From Pseudomonas sp. FP453 (GTDB lineage Bacteria > Pseudomonadota > Gammaproteobacteria > Pseudomonadales > Pseudomonadaceae), in contig NZ_CP117435.1 in assembly GCF_030687495.1 (NCBI RefSeq), positions 1,240,001-1,304,000 on the forward strand: a stretch of DNA of 64,000 nt, read 5' to 3'. Below, piece after piece: positions 26,041-35,600 of this stretch. Within the stretch, counting starts at the first letter, position 1; each line of letters begins with the position of its first letter. The translations under genes were made by a program, and so were the position numbers. The notes under the pieces were generated by a model. That model was not told the DNA's origin. It did no database searches and saw nothing but the letters and a program-made list of their open reading frames with translations.

Positions 26041-29000
26041 TCAAGGGTTTGGCTGTTTGTCGCTGTTCTTCAGTTGTGCGATCCATACCGGGTCATTGGC
26101 GAGGGTCCAACGAGGCAACCCGGCGACGTAGAACCGCACATGGATATCTTGCAGTCCCCATATGTTCATCTGGACTTCCAGTTCGGCCAGGTACTGGGCG
26201 GCAGGACACGTGATTGAGGCCCATGGGTCGCTGACCCACACGTCCTGCCACCCGGCTTCGCTGAAGTTGCGCGTTTGCATGACCCCTGCCGGCGGCGTAC
26301 CTACGATGACGAAGGCATGGGCGGGTGGCCACGTGCTCCAGACGCGTGCGGTGCCGCCATTGGTGCGGATCGACTCGCAGGCGATATGGGCCATCTGGTC
26401 GCAATTGCCGGCACCGGTCTTGAGGATGATTTCGGAGTAATCAGGGTGCCCGATTTTGCTGTACTCCCACATAACGATGGGCTCGGCCACCCTAAGCCGG
26501 CGTAGTTCAGCGGTTTCTATGCCAGCGCTGTTAGCCCGGCCGATGAGGGTGGTATCCACTATGCGCTGAAGGCTGGCGTTAGCCTGTTCGGCCATATAGC
26601 GATTGATTTGCTCTGCAGTGGGGGCGCCCAGTGCGGGCGGCCTGGGCGGCCAGACTTCCAGCTGGATCGGCTGGTTGACGACATTGACATCCAATCGCCG
26701 CCCTTGATCGGAGGCGTTGAGTAGCAACTCGCGTTGTTTCATCACGCTTAAGCGACTGGCTTGGGAGCGCAGGCGCGCCAAGCGGGCCGGCGTGAAACCG
26801 CGTTGGGTGAGTTGGCGGTAGAGGGTTTCCAGGGTGGGCAGCGCCACCAGCGGTTGGTCTGGCAACATGCCGCCGGCGCTGAAGTGTTGATTGCGCCAGC
26901 TGCAGAACGCTTGGATCAGCGCCTGATCATCACCGCCCAGGCTGAAATCCAGTTGCTGCATTTGCAGCGTATCGGGCCCTAGCGGGGTGGCCACAGTTTT
27001 GTAGAACAGCCCCACGTCGGCTTCGACTACCCACCAGTCAGCAGTCGGCAAGGATAGGGTGGCTGCCCGGAGTGTACGGCTGTCGTCGACGCCGTCAAAA
27101 ATGCTCTCGAGGCGCACAACTTGGCTCTGGTGGTTGAGGAGGTTGTCCAGTTCATCGCCGGGCAGGCCGAATTGTGGTTCGCCGTCGATGCGCCGGGCGC
27201 GCACTTGCGGCTTGTAGATCAAGGCCTCTTGAGTGGGTAGGGGGGTGAGTTTGAACCTACCGAAGTCTGCATCGACCTCATGTACATGGCGGTGCCAGAC
27301 CAGTTTGCGTTTGGCGCCTGCGACCACGGGCCCGGGCGTCAGGCGGATATGGTCCAGTGCTTGAACCCGGCGTTTGTGAATCGAGCCTCGGAACGGATAA
27401 AGCCGCTTGCTGAAACACACGGTGGGCACTGGACTGCGTTTGGTCCGGCCTGCGGCGCAAGTCAGCTCAAACCTATCGCTGAGATGGACGTGGGCCGGTG
27501 ATGCAATATCGTCCAGATGCCCCGGGTTTTGCGGGTTCCAGCGCCACACACGGTGCGGCTCCAGCAGGTCGGTGGCATCGGTGCGCTGGATGATCAGCGG
27601 TGGCGTTTCAAACAACGGCTCCACCACCCGCGCCAGGTAACCGTCGGCCCGGTGTACTGGGTTGATCACCAGGGCTGAGTCCAGGCGCAAGCCATCCAAC
27701 GTCGGGCCATAGGGGCGGCCGCTGAAGGGGTCGAAGCCGTGCCAGCCAGCATCGCGATGGACCGCCAGTAACGGGGTAGCCCCCTCGGCGTGGATCAATT
27801 GGGCGCTGCCGACATCTGCGCGGTTGACCAAGCGGCGGTAGTCGATCCCGGCGCCCTGGACGAGCCGGCGGCGCGCATGCCCCAGCGCTTCATCGATCAG
27901 GTGCAGGCCAGCACGTTTCAAGCGCACCCAGCCGTAGACGCCCAGGCGTAATACGAACGGCAGGCTCTCGAGCGGGTTGAGCGTGGCATTCAAATAGAGC
28001 GCGCTCAGCTTGCTCAGTTGCAATAGCTTGCGGGTCACCGGCAGGGTTCTTCGCAAGGCGGCTGCCGCGCGGGAGGCGAAGACCTGGGTTGGCACAAACA
28101 CCCCCAGTACATCAAAAAAACAGCTCCACGCACCGTCGATCATCTGTCGGGTATCTCCGGAAGCCAGGCCCCGGGCGCATGCCCAGAATGGGATCAAGTT
28201 CAGCAACACGTCTGCCAGGCTGTCGTAGACGCGTCGTTGATCCTCCAGGCTGTTTGAGCTGCGAGCGCTGGTGAGCAGGGCATCGACATCCAGGAAGAAA
28301 TGTTGGTCGGTGATTGCGCGTGCTATCGCCAGGCAGCGTGGCGAGTCGAAATGGAGGAGCTCATCGCTGGAGGCAGGGATGTCGAACGGCAACGGGTCGG
28401 TGATCACGCTGGCCCATTGGTCCACTTTAGGCGGCGAGCCTTGAGCATAGGCGGACCAATCGATGGCCAATCGGCTGCCGGTAAACAGCTGGCTGCGCGG
28501 GTGAGTGCTGGTGGGACTGCCGGTGGCGACCGACAGCGGCCATCCTCCCGCTTGCAATGACGATGGCAGGCGAGGATTTTTACGCACTTGGTTGAACAAC
28601 GGGAACAGCTCGAAATAAGTCACCACAGTGTGGTGCTCACAGCGCAGCAACACGCCGTAGCGCCCGGTTCGGGCTGCCTTGTGCGCAGGTGATTCCTGGT
28701 CCAGCGGCACTTGGGCAGGTAGGCGAAGTACCCACAGTTGCAGCGCACCCAATTGCAGTGACTGACGGTCGGCCAGCGGTAGCTGTGCCAGCAGGTATTG
28801 GATGGCGTGGGTGTATGCGCTTTTCAGGCGTGCCACGTGGGCGTCGGCGGCGTGGTCGAACACGGTGTTGATCGTTTTCAAGTACTTGAAGCGCGGTTTG
28901 AGCGCGTCAAGATCAAGCTGCGGATCAGTTGAGTGCCATTTTGGGCTGATGGGTTGAAGGTCGCCACTCATGTGCAGGTCCAATAGGCTCTGCGGTCTTG

Positions 29001-30912
29001 ACGTTGAGCGACGAAAGGGGGGCGCGTTGCCTGGCGTCTTGACCCAGCGCAGGCAGGCTTTTTCCAGCAGCGAGTGGTTGGGGAAGATTGTTTGCAGGTC
29101 CGCCCGGGCGATGGCTCGCCGGGTGATCAGGGGCGTGACCAGCTGCTTGCTTGCCGCTCTGAGCGCCTGCACGCGCAGTTCCAGTTGCTGTTTCAGCGTT
29201 TGGAGGGCATCAAGGTTGTGGTCGGCACCTGGGGGCAACTGGCCCTGAGCGAGACCCCAGTCGATCAGGCTGGAGGTTGCGCAGTGTTCACGCCATGGGC
29301 GTTCAGCGGCGGGCCCTGGGTGTGTGGCCAAGGTCATGATGTCGATAAAGGTCAGTTGTCTTGTCGAGCCGGCGGCCAGGGATTCGGCTTGTAGTACGCC
29401 CTGCTTGAAAATCATCCAGGCGTAGGAGCTCATGAAGTACAGCGAGTCGGGGATGTCCCGCACCAGGCATTCAGGCGCTACGCCTGCCAACAGCAGATGG
29501 GCGACCAGGGCGGCGGTCTGGGCGGTGGCGATGCCTTGGTCGATCAGGTGCAACTCGATTGCCAGGCGCAGCTCGGCATAGTTGCAACCCCAGAACGCAG
29601 GGTGATTGAGGTCGAGCCCGGCCACCCGGTAGCGCGTCTCACCGGCCAAGGGGTCGAGGCTGAGGATCAATGCGCCGAGTACCAGGGCATCACGGCTGGC
29701 GCGATTGGTCGGCTCGCCAGGCGCGTGGCCGTACCAGCCTACGGCGCGGATCAGGCGGTCGGCCAAGCGCTGTGCGGCAGGGCTGTTGAGCAAGCGATGC
29801 AAGCATTCATCGGGATCGGCTGACGGTGGTGTCCCCAGTAATACGGTGAGTAAACCGGCGCAGGTATCGGCTAAAAATGCCGCGACCACGGCTTTGACGT
29901 CGGTGCGCTGTTGCACCGATAACGTCAGCGCACCCGGTTTGGGCAGGCCCAGGGTTGCCCAGTAGTTGCCCCAGCGAGGCGTCGGGTGAGCCTTGGCGGG
30001 GCTGTCGTAGTGCAGCAGCGCCAGCTCGGAACTGGCGAAGTCACATCCGGCGGGCACCGCCAGCGTCTCGATGCGTTGCAGTTGCTCGATCACATCCCAG
30101 GCTTCGTCGCGGGTTGCGGGCAGCGGCAGTGAATGCAGCTTGAGCAATTGCGCCAGGGTGAAGCGGGCGTCCTTGTAGATGACGGTCTGCATGTGTGTGC
30201 CGATTTCTACGAGGCTATCGAATTGGGCCTCGGTCGGCAAAGTCGACAATTGTGCGTGACTGATCTCGTTACGCCCGCCGCTGAGGGTGCCTTCAACGGG
30301 ATCGAACGCATAGAGGTCAGCGTCCGGTGCGAGGGCGAGAAGATCCGGATGTTCCGTCAATGATTGCACAAGGGCGGCGCCGCGGTTCATTGCATCGGCC
30401 CAGTATGAACCGGAGGATAGCCAACAGCGGGTGCGATACAGGGCGAACAGGGTGAAGGTTTCCTCGTCCAGGTCCAGGCGACTGACCAGCGCCCGCAATT
30501 CACGGGACAGGGTTTGCAGGTCCTGGTGCAATGCTTCGAAGGCATTCTGGAGCGGCGCGAATCCGGGGCTGTCGGCAAAGCCCTGGCGCTTGCCCAAAGC
30601 GTCGATCAATACGCCGCGTTGGGCAGGTGTCTGGGCGTAGGGGTAGCCGTAGAAGCGCAGGATCTGCCGTGCGCTCATCCGTGCCGGTGTTGCGTAGGCA
30701 AGTGCCAGGCCATGGGCGTCGGGGTCGATGATCCAGGCCAGCGCCTGTTTTTGCCATGGCTGATCGGCGGCCTTGGCGTAGCGTTGCAACCAGCTCTCCA
30801 AGGTGCTGTGTGCGGCCACCTCCAGCGTGGTGTCGGGCAGGCCTGCGCGCAAGTCGTCGATGAGGCTCGCGATCATTTGCCGGTCGGCTACCTGGCGTTG
30901 TTGAGTGTTCAT
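26041..30912 (-). CDS. Giant toxin-like protein with C-terminal Cys-His-Asp thiol-enzyme-like domain
   Basis: A 1623-residue protein without signal peptide. The central part resembles the other giant proteins here (LLNLIPFWACARGLASGD, CFFDVLGVFVPTQVFASRAAAALRR, and the small module GWHGFDPFSGRPYGPTLDG). The last ~170 residues differ: GAGNCDQMAHIACESI, PPAHAFVIVG and DVWVSDPWAS place Cys1504, His1532 and Asp1562 in the order used by papain-like peptidases, transglutaminases and the Pasteurella toxin deamidase. That reading is inference from motif spacing. It could modify a host or competitor protein by cleavage or deamidation. It is a stand-alone transcription unit behind a 361-base gap. Confidence 0.7.
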   Translation of the reverse strand: MNTQQRQVADRQMIASLIDDLRAGLPDTTLEVAAHSTLESWLQRYAKAADQPWQKQALAWIIDPDAHGLALAYATPARMSARQILRFYGYPYAQTPAQRGVLIDALGKRQGFADSPGFAPLQNAFEALHQDLQTLSRELRALVSRLDLDEETFTLFALYRTRCWLSSGSYWADAMNRGAALVQSLTEHPDLLALAPDADLYAFDPVEGTLSGGRNEISHAQLSTLPTEAQFDSLVEIGTHMQTVIYKDARFTLAQLLKLHSLPLPATRDEAWDVIEQLQRIETLAVPAGCDFASSELALLHYDSPAKAHPTPRWGNYWATLGLPKPGALTLSVQQRTDVKAVVAAFLADTCAGLLTVLLGTPPSADPDECLHRLLNSPAAQRLADRLIRAVGWYGHAPGEPTNRASRDALVLGALILSLDPLAGETRYRVAGLDLNHPAFWGCNYAELRLAIELHLIDQGIATAQTAALVAHLLLAGVAPECLVRDIPDSLYFMSSYAWMIFKQGVLQAESLAAGSTRQLTFIDIMTLATHPGPAAERPWREHCATSSLIDWGLAQGQLPPGADHNLDALQTLKQQLELRVQALRAASKQLVTPLITRRAIARADLQTIFPNHSLLEKACLRWVKTPGNAPPFRRSTSRPQSLLDLHMSGDLQPISPKWHSTDPQLDLDALKPRFKYLKTINTVFDHAADAHVARLKSAYTHAIQYLLAQLPLADRQSLQLGALQLWVLRLPAQVPLDQESPAHKAARTGRYGVLLRCEHHTVVTYFELFPLFNQVRKNPRLPSSLQAGGWPLSVATGSPTSTHPRSQLFTGSRLAIDWSAYAQGSPPKVDQWASVITDPLPFDIPASSDELLHFDSPRCLAIARAITDQHFFLDVDALLTSARSSNSLEDQRRVYDSLADVLLNLIPFWACARGLASGDTRQMIDGAWSCFFDVLGVFVPTQVFASRAAAALRRTLPVTRKLLQLSKLSALYLNATLNPLESLPFVLRLGVYGWVRLKRAGLHLIDEALGHARRRLVQGAGIDYRRLVNRADVGSAQLIHAEGATPLLAVHRDAGWHGFDPFSGRPYGPTLDGLRLDSALVINPVHRADGYLARVVEPLFETPPLIIQRTDATDLLEPHRVWRWNPQNPGHLDDIASPAHVHLSDRFELTCAAGRTKRSPVPTVCFSKRLYPFRGSIHKRRVQALDHIRLTPGPVVAGAKRKLVWHRHVHEVDADFGRFKLTPLPTQEALIYKPQVRARRIDGEPQFGLPGDELDNLLNHQSQVVRLESIFDGVDDSRTLRAATLSLPTADWWVVEADVGLFYKTVATPLGPDTLQMQQLDFSLGGDDQALIQAFCSWRNQHFSAGGMLPDQPLVALPTLETLYRQLTQRGFTPARLARLRSQASRLSVMKQRELLLNASDQGRRLDVNVVNQPIQLEVWPPRPPALGAPTAEQINRYMAEQANASLQRIVDTTLIGRANSAGIETAELRRLRVAEPIVMWEYSKIGHPDYSEIILKTGAGNCDQMAHIACESIRTNGGTARVWSTWPPAHAFVIVGTPPAGVMQTRNFSEAGWQDVWVSDPWASITCPAAQYLAELEVQMNIWGLQDIHVRFYVAGLPRWTLANDPVWIAQLKNSDKQPNP

Positions 30913-31273
30913 CCGTGAGGTCCTGATGGGAAACCACCATCCTGCGCGATGGTGTGGCTGCCTTCATCACGCGCTTTCTGGGGGGGCCGTGGGAGCCCTC
31001 TGTTTCGCCTGAAAGGCTTGATCCAGAGCCTTCTCATGAGGGGCAAGACATGGCGAAGTTTCCCCCAGCATGCAATACTCGGCGCTGTTAAAAATAGGGT
31101 TTTTACGGTAATCGCAGGTTAGATGTTCCTGTTTTAGAGCGTTTTTGCAGGTGCTTCCACTCAATAGGGTGGCTTTTATAGTGAAAGACTCTAAGCCGAG
31201 CTTTTTATACTGCACGCCCCGCCGAGCCAGCCCCTCGGCGGACACTCCAATAACAAAATGAGGTTGTACCCCT
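30913..31273. other. Intergenic region between a giant toxin gene and the amino acid permease
   Basis: A 361-base divergent region, AT-rich in its middle (about 31080-31210). The permease promoter probably lies near CTTTTTATACTGC (about 31201-31212). A minus-strand open frame ending at 30967 (about 60-70 credible codons, containing TCDYRKNPIFNSAEYCMLG) has four cysteines but no recognised family or clear ribosome site. I would not call it a gene without homologues. Confidence 0.4.
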
Positions 31274-32692
31274 ATGCCAGTCGGCAACCCACTGCCCCAC
31301 GGCGAGACCGCTCAAGGCGGCCCGCTCAAACGCGAACTTGGTGAACGGCACATCCGCCTGATGGCGCTCGGCGCCTGCATCGGTGTCGGCCTGTTCCTCG
31401 GTTCGGCCAAGGCCATCGAGATGGCCGGCCCGGCGATCATGCTGTCGTACATCATTGGCGGCCTGGCGATCCTGGTCATCATGCGCGCCCTCGGCGAAAT
31501 GGCGGTGCACAACCCCGTCGCCGGTTCGTTCAGCCGTTATGCCCAGGACTATCTCGGCCCGTTGGCGGGTTTTCTCACTGGCTGGAACTACTGGTTCCTG
31601 TGGCTGGTGACCTGCGTCGCGGAGATCACTGCCGTGGCCGTGTACATGGGCGTGTGGTTCCCCGATACGCCGCGCTGGATCTGGGCCCTGGCGGCGCTGA
31701 TGAGCATGGGCACGATCAACCTTATCGCCGTGAAAGCCTTTGGTGAATTCGAATTCTGGTTCGCGCTGATAAAGATCGTCACCATCATTGCGATGGTCAT
31801 CGGCGGTGTCGGCATCATTGCCTTCGGCTTTGGCAACGACGGCGTGGCGCTGGGTATTTCCAACCTGTGGAGCCACGGCGGCTTCATGCCCAATGGCGTG
31901 CAGGGCGTGCTGATGTCCTTGCAGATGGTGATGTTTGCCTACCTGGGTGTGGAGATGATCGGCCTCACCGCCGGTGAAGCGAAGAACCCGCAGAAGACCA
32001 TCCCGAGTGCCATCGGCTCGGTGTTCTGGCGCATCCTGCTGTTCTACGTCGGCGCACTGTTCGTGATCCTGTCGATCTACCCGTGGAATGAAATCGGCAC
32101 CCAGGGCAGCCCGTTCGTGATGACCTTCGAGCGCCTGGGTATCAAGACTGCCGCCGGTATCATCAACTTCGTGGTGATCACCGCCGCGCTGTCGTCGTGC
32201 AACGGCGGCATCTTCAGCACCGGGCGCATGCTCTACAGCCTGGCGCAGAACGGCCAGGCCCCGGCCACGTTCGGTACCACGTCGAGCAATGGCGTGCCGC
32301 GCAAGGCCTTGTTGCTGTCGATCTTTGCCTTGCTGCTGGGCGTGCTGCTCAACTACCTGGTGCCGGACCAGGTGTTTGTGTGGGTAACCTCCATCGCCAC
32401 CTTCGGCGCGATCTGGACCTGGCTGATGATCCTGCTGGCCCAGCTCAAGTTCCGCAAAGGCTTGAGCCCGGCCGAGCAGGCGGGGCTCAAGTACCGCATG
32501 TGGCTGTACCCGGTCAGTTCCTATATGGCCCTGGCGTTCCTGGTGCTGGTGGTAGGCCTGATGGCGTACTTCCCGGACACCCGCGTGGCGCTGTACGTAG
32601 GGCCGGCGTTCCTGGTGCTGCTGACGGTGCTGTTCTACGTGTTCAAGTTGCAGCCCAACAACGCCAGCGCTGTTGCGCCTCAATCGGTCTGA
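31274..32692 (+). CDS. APC-family amino acid permease (ProY/HutT type)
   Basis: A 472-residue inner-membrane proton symporter with about 12 membrane helices. The AAT-subfamily signature at the first helix is clear (ELGERHIRLMALGACIGVGLF, then AGPAIMLSYIIGG), as are SFSRYAQDYLGP, GWNYWFLWLVT and GEAKNPQKTIPSAIGSV. It is closest to permeases annotated ProY (proline) or HutT (histidine); the sequence does not decide between substrates. It ends 13 bases inside the convergent fourth giant gene. Confidence 0.88.
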   Translation: MPVGNPLPHGETAQGGPLKRELGERHIRLMALGACIGVGLFLGSAKAIEMAGPAIMLSYIIGGLAILVIMRALGEMAVHNPVAGSFSRYAQDYLGPLAGFLTGWNYWFLWLVTCVAEITAVAVYMGVWFPDTPRWIWALAALMSMGTINLIAVKAFGEFEFWFALIKIVTIIAMVIGGVGIIAFGFGNDGVALGISNLWSHGGFMPNGVQGVLMSLQMVMFAYLGVEMIGLTAGEAKNPQKTIPSAIGSVFWRILLFYVGALFVILSIYPWNEIGTQGSPFVMTFERLGIKTAAGIINFVVITAALSSCNGGIFSTGRMLYSLAQNGQAPATFGTTSSNGVPRKALLLSIFALLLGVLLNYLVPDQVFVWVTSIATFGAIWTWLMILLAQLKFRKGLSPAEQAGLKYRMWLYPVSSYMALAFLVLVVGLMAYFPDTRVALYVGPAFLVLLTVLFYVFKLQPNNASAVAPQSV

Positions 32693-35600
32693 CTGGACTC
32701 GACCCGTTGCGCCCCGCTTTGGGCCGCACGGGTCAACTGGCTGATAAGGCGGTTGAGCTCGGCTTCCTTGACTTCCTTGATTGACTGGCGCCGCTCCTGA
32801 TAGTCCATGGACATCGTGTCAGGCACTTCCTGTTTCAGGGCTTCGAGCTTGTAGCGGGCGGTTTCTTCGATGGTGGTAAAGGGTTCCGGGACATGCCGCG
32901 CCAGGTACTGGACCCAGAATTCTTCCGTCAGCAAGGCGTTTTCCAAGGCGCTGGTTTTCCCCACTTCGCGCAGTTTTTTACGCGCTCTTTCCAGGTCTTC
33001 CGGCAGCACGTGGTCGCCTGGCGAGTAGCGGCGATTTTCCTTCAGGATGGGCAGTTTGAACTCCTCCGCCAATTCAAGCCGAAAGAACAGCTTGACCTCA
33101 ACATCGTCCGGCTCGGGCGCTGGCGGTCGGTGGCTGCCATGCAGCGATTGCAGATGGTCCTCGGCAAATTGGTCCAGGTTGCGCAAATAGAACAGACCTT
33201 CGGCCAATGCCAGCAACTCCCGGTTCGCCTGGTTGGAGCTGGGTTGCGCCATGGCCTGATGTTGCTTGTGCCGCAACTCCATATCGATAAACGTCAGGAG
33301 GGCACCGTCGCCGCAGGTGCCGGATACGTAGGTGTTGAGAAAGATGCTTTGGCGCAGCTCATAGGATTCGGCCATGGCCTGCAGCAGGCGCCAGACCCGG
33401 GCGATCAGGGCCGGTCGGCGATCCAGCTTGTTCACGTAGTCGTCCGCTTGGGTCAAGTCCCGCAGGACCCGAAACGTGTCATCAGGGCTGGCGCTGCCTG
33501 GGGCATTGTCATGCTCCAGTTGATCCCACAAGGTTCTTCGTTGTGCATGTTCGGCCGCCGGAACCCCGTCCAGCCATTTGTCCACGGGGCTCGGTTCGGG
33601 CGCTACATGGTGGATGCCGGGTATGGCCCCCCCCAACGGCTGTGCGGTGCGCGTCCGATGCTCGTTCAGACGTTGCAGGGCGTCGGCGCTCAAGGGGTTG
33701 TCATGCAGGAACGTGCCCTGGTTGGCCGGTCGCATCTGCGGGTCGGTGAAGAGCACGGCGGGAATCGTGGCGATGTTGTTTTCTTGCAGCCGCAGGTCCC
33801 GCAACTGGGTCAGGCGCTCCGCCCCGATGGGCCATTGGCTGATGCCGGTGCGATGCAGGTCGAGGCTGTGCAGGCGCGCCATGCCAGAGACATCCGGGCT
33901 CAGGCCCAGCGGGTTGTGGCTCAGGTCCAACCTTTCCAGTTGGGTCATCGCGGCCAGCTGTTGCTGCGATTGCGTGGTCAGCACGATGCTGTTGTGGCTC
34001 AGGTCCAGGATCTCGAGGTGCGTCATCTGCGTGACGCTGCTGGGTAACTGCGTCAAGCCGCAGTCCAGGTGGAGTTTCTTGAGGTTGGGGAATTGGCTCA
34101 GGAAGGCGTTGCCGCTGGGGGGGAACGCACTGCCTGCGATCTTCAGGTATTCAATGTGTTCGAAGCCTTTGATCGCGGGCATGAAGTCGATGTTTGGCAG
34201 GTTGTTGCCGTCCAGTCGCAACTCCAGGCCGTGGGCATGCAGCAGGCCAGGATGATATTCCAGTGACTCCTGGCGCCAGGCTTTGAGGATCTGCGCAGTC
34301 ATGGCAATGCGCAGGTTGGGGTTCATCCAGCCTAGGAGTTCATGGTCGCCGGGGTAGTCGGCGGCCGCCCAGCGATGGAGCTCAAGTTCCAATGCCTGGT
34401 ATTCCATTTTTCGCCGCTCCAGTTCCTGCAACACCTGGGGTTCGCTGAGCCGCAGGTTGCGTGTCAGGTCGAGCGCGTCGTCCCTGGACATCCTGGGGTA
34501 AACCTCGCGGACTTTGCTGACCATGTCCACCGAGAACAGCAAGCTCAGCGGCCACCAGTTGCGCAAGGTGAACGGATAGGCCGTGAACGAGCTGTTGACG
34601 GGCATGGGCGGCTGCAGCCAATACGGGATATGCGGCAGGCCGAGCAGGTCCTTGATCGCGACGCGCTGGTTGAGTGCCAGTTCAGCAATGGCATTGCGCA
34701 GGGGCGCGAGTTCGCCGCTGTCGTCCAGCCCGAGGGCCTTGCGCTGGGTATCGCTCAATACGCGCCAGACGGCGGTGAGCAGATCGGTAGAGGTGTTGAG
34801 CGGGTCACTTATCAACTGGCCTTCGGCGTCATACGCCTGATAACGCGCGTCCAACCGCGCCAGTCTCTTGCGCTCGCTGCCGGCCAAGTACCCGGCACTC
34901 TCGAGCAACGGCCCGGTGGCGCTGCCCTGGTGAATGTCCAGGCGGGCATCGGTGGGCCAGCCGGGCAGCAGCTTGAGCACATGCAAGATGATTTTTTCGC
35001 TGTCGGGGTTGGCGACGGTGGACAGGTACAACCCCTCGAACGCCCGGTTTAGGCGCACGTCATTGGCGGTCAGTTTTGCCTGTTCGCCCAGGCGCAGGGG
35101 GACCCAGTCCTTCTCGCTCAGTTGCTTGATTTCATGGGGGGTCGCATGGTCGATCAGGGCCTGGATGGCGCTGGCGGGCAGCTGCGGGAAATGCGCGTGC
35201 AGGCGCGCGTGCAGGCGGTTGCCGTTGCGTTCGCCCTGGGCGTACAGCGCGTCGAACAGTTGGCTGCGTTCGCGGTAGGCGTGCTCGGCGATTTTTTTTG
35301 CCAGCTTGAACAGGCGTTCTTCCTGGCTTTGCGGCAGCTCACCGAGCAGGGCGCGGCTCAGGTCATCGTTGCGCACCAGATGGGCCAGGGGTTCCTGGCT
35401 GCGGCTCTGGGTGTCGGACAGGCGGATTTTTTGCGCCGCGCCGGCGTTCGCAGCCGGGTAATGGGCAAGCGTGCGTCCGGCCTCATCATGCAGTTCCAGC
35501 ACATGGCTGGCGGGCCATTGCGGCAGCGCGCAGACCAGCAGCAGTTGCAAGGAGGGCTTGGCGCTACGGGTGGCCGAATAGGTGGTCATCGCCTTGATGA

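Noticed and set aside
30967..31287. 106-codon minus-strand frame upstream of the third giant gene
   Set aside because: Four cysteines caught the eye, but there is no signal peptide, ribosome site or recognised family, and its first third overlaps the permease start.
31205..32683. Minus-strand frame of 492 codons opposite the permease
   Set aside because: His/Asp/Glu/Gln-rich without motifs. The plus strand is a clear 12-helix permease.
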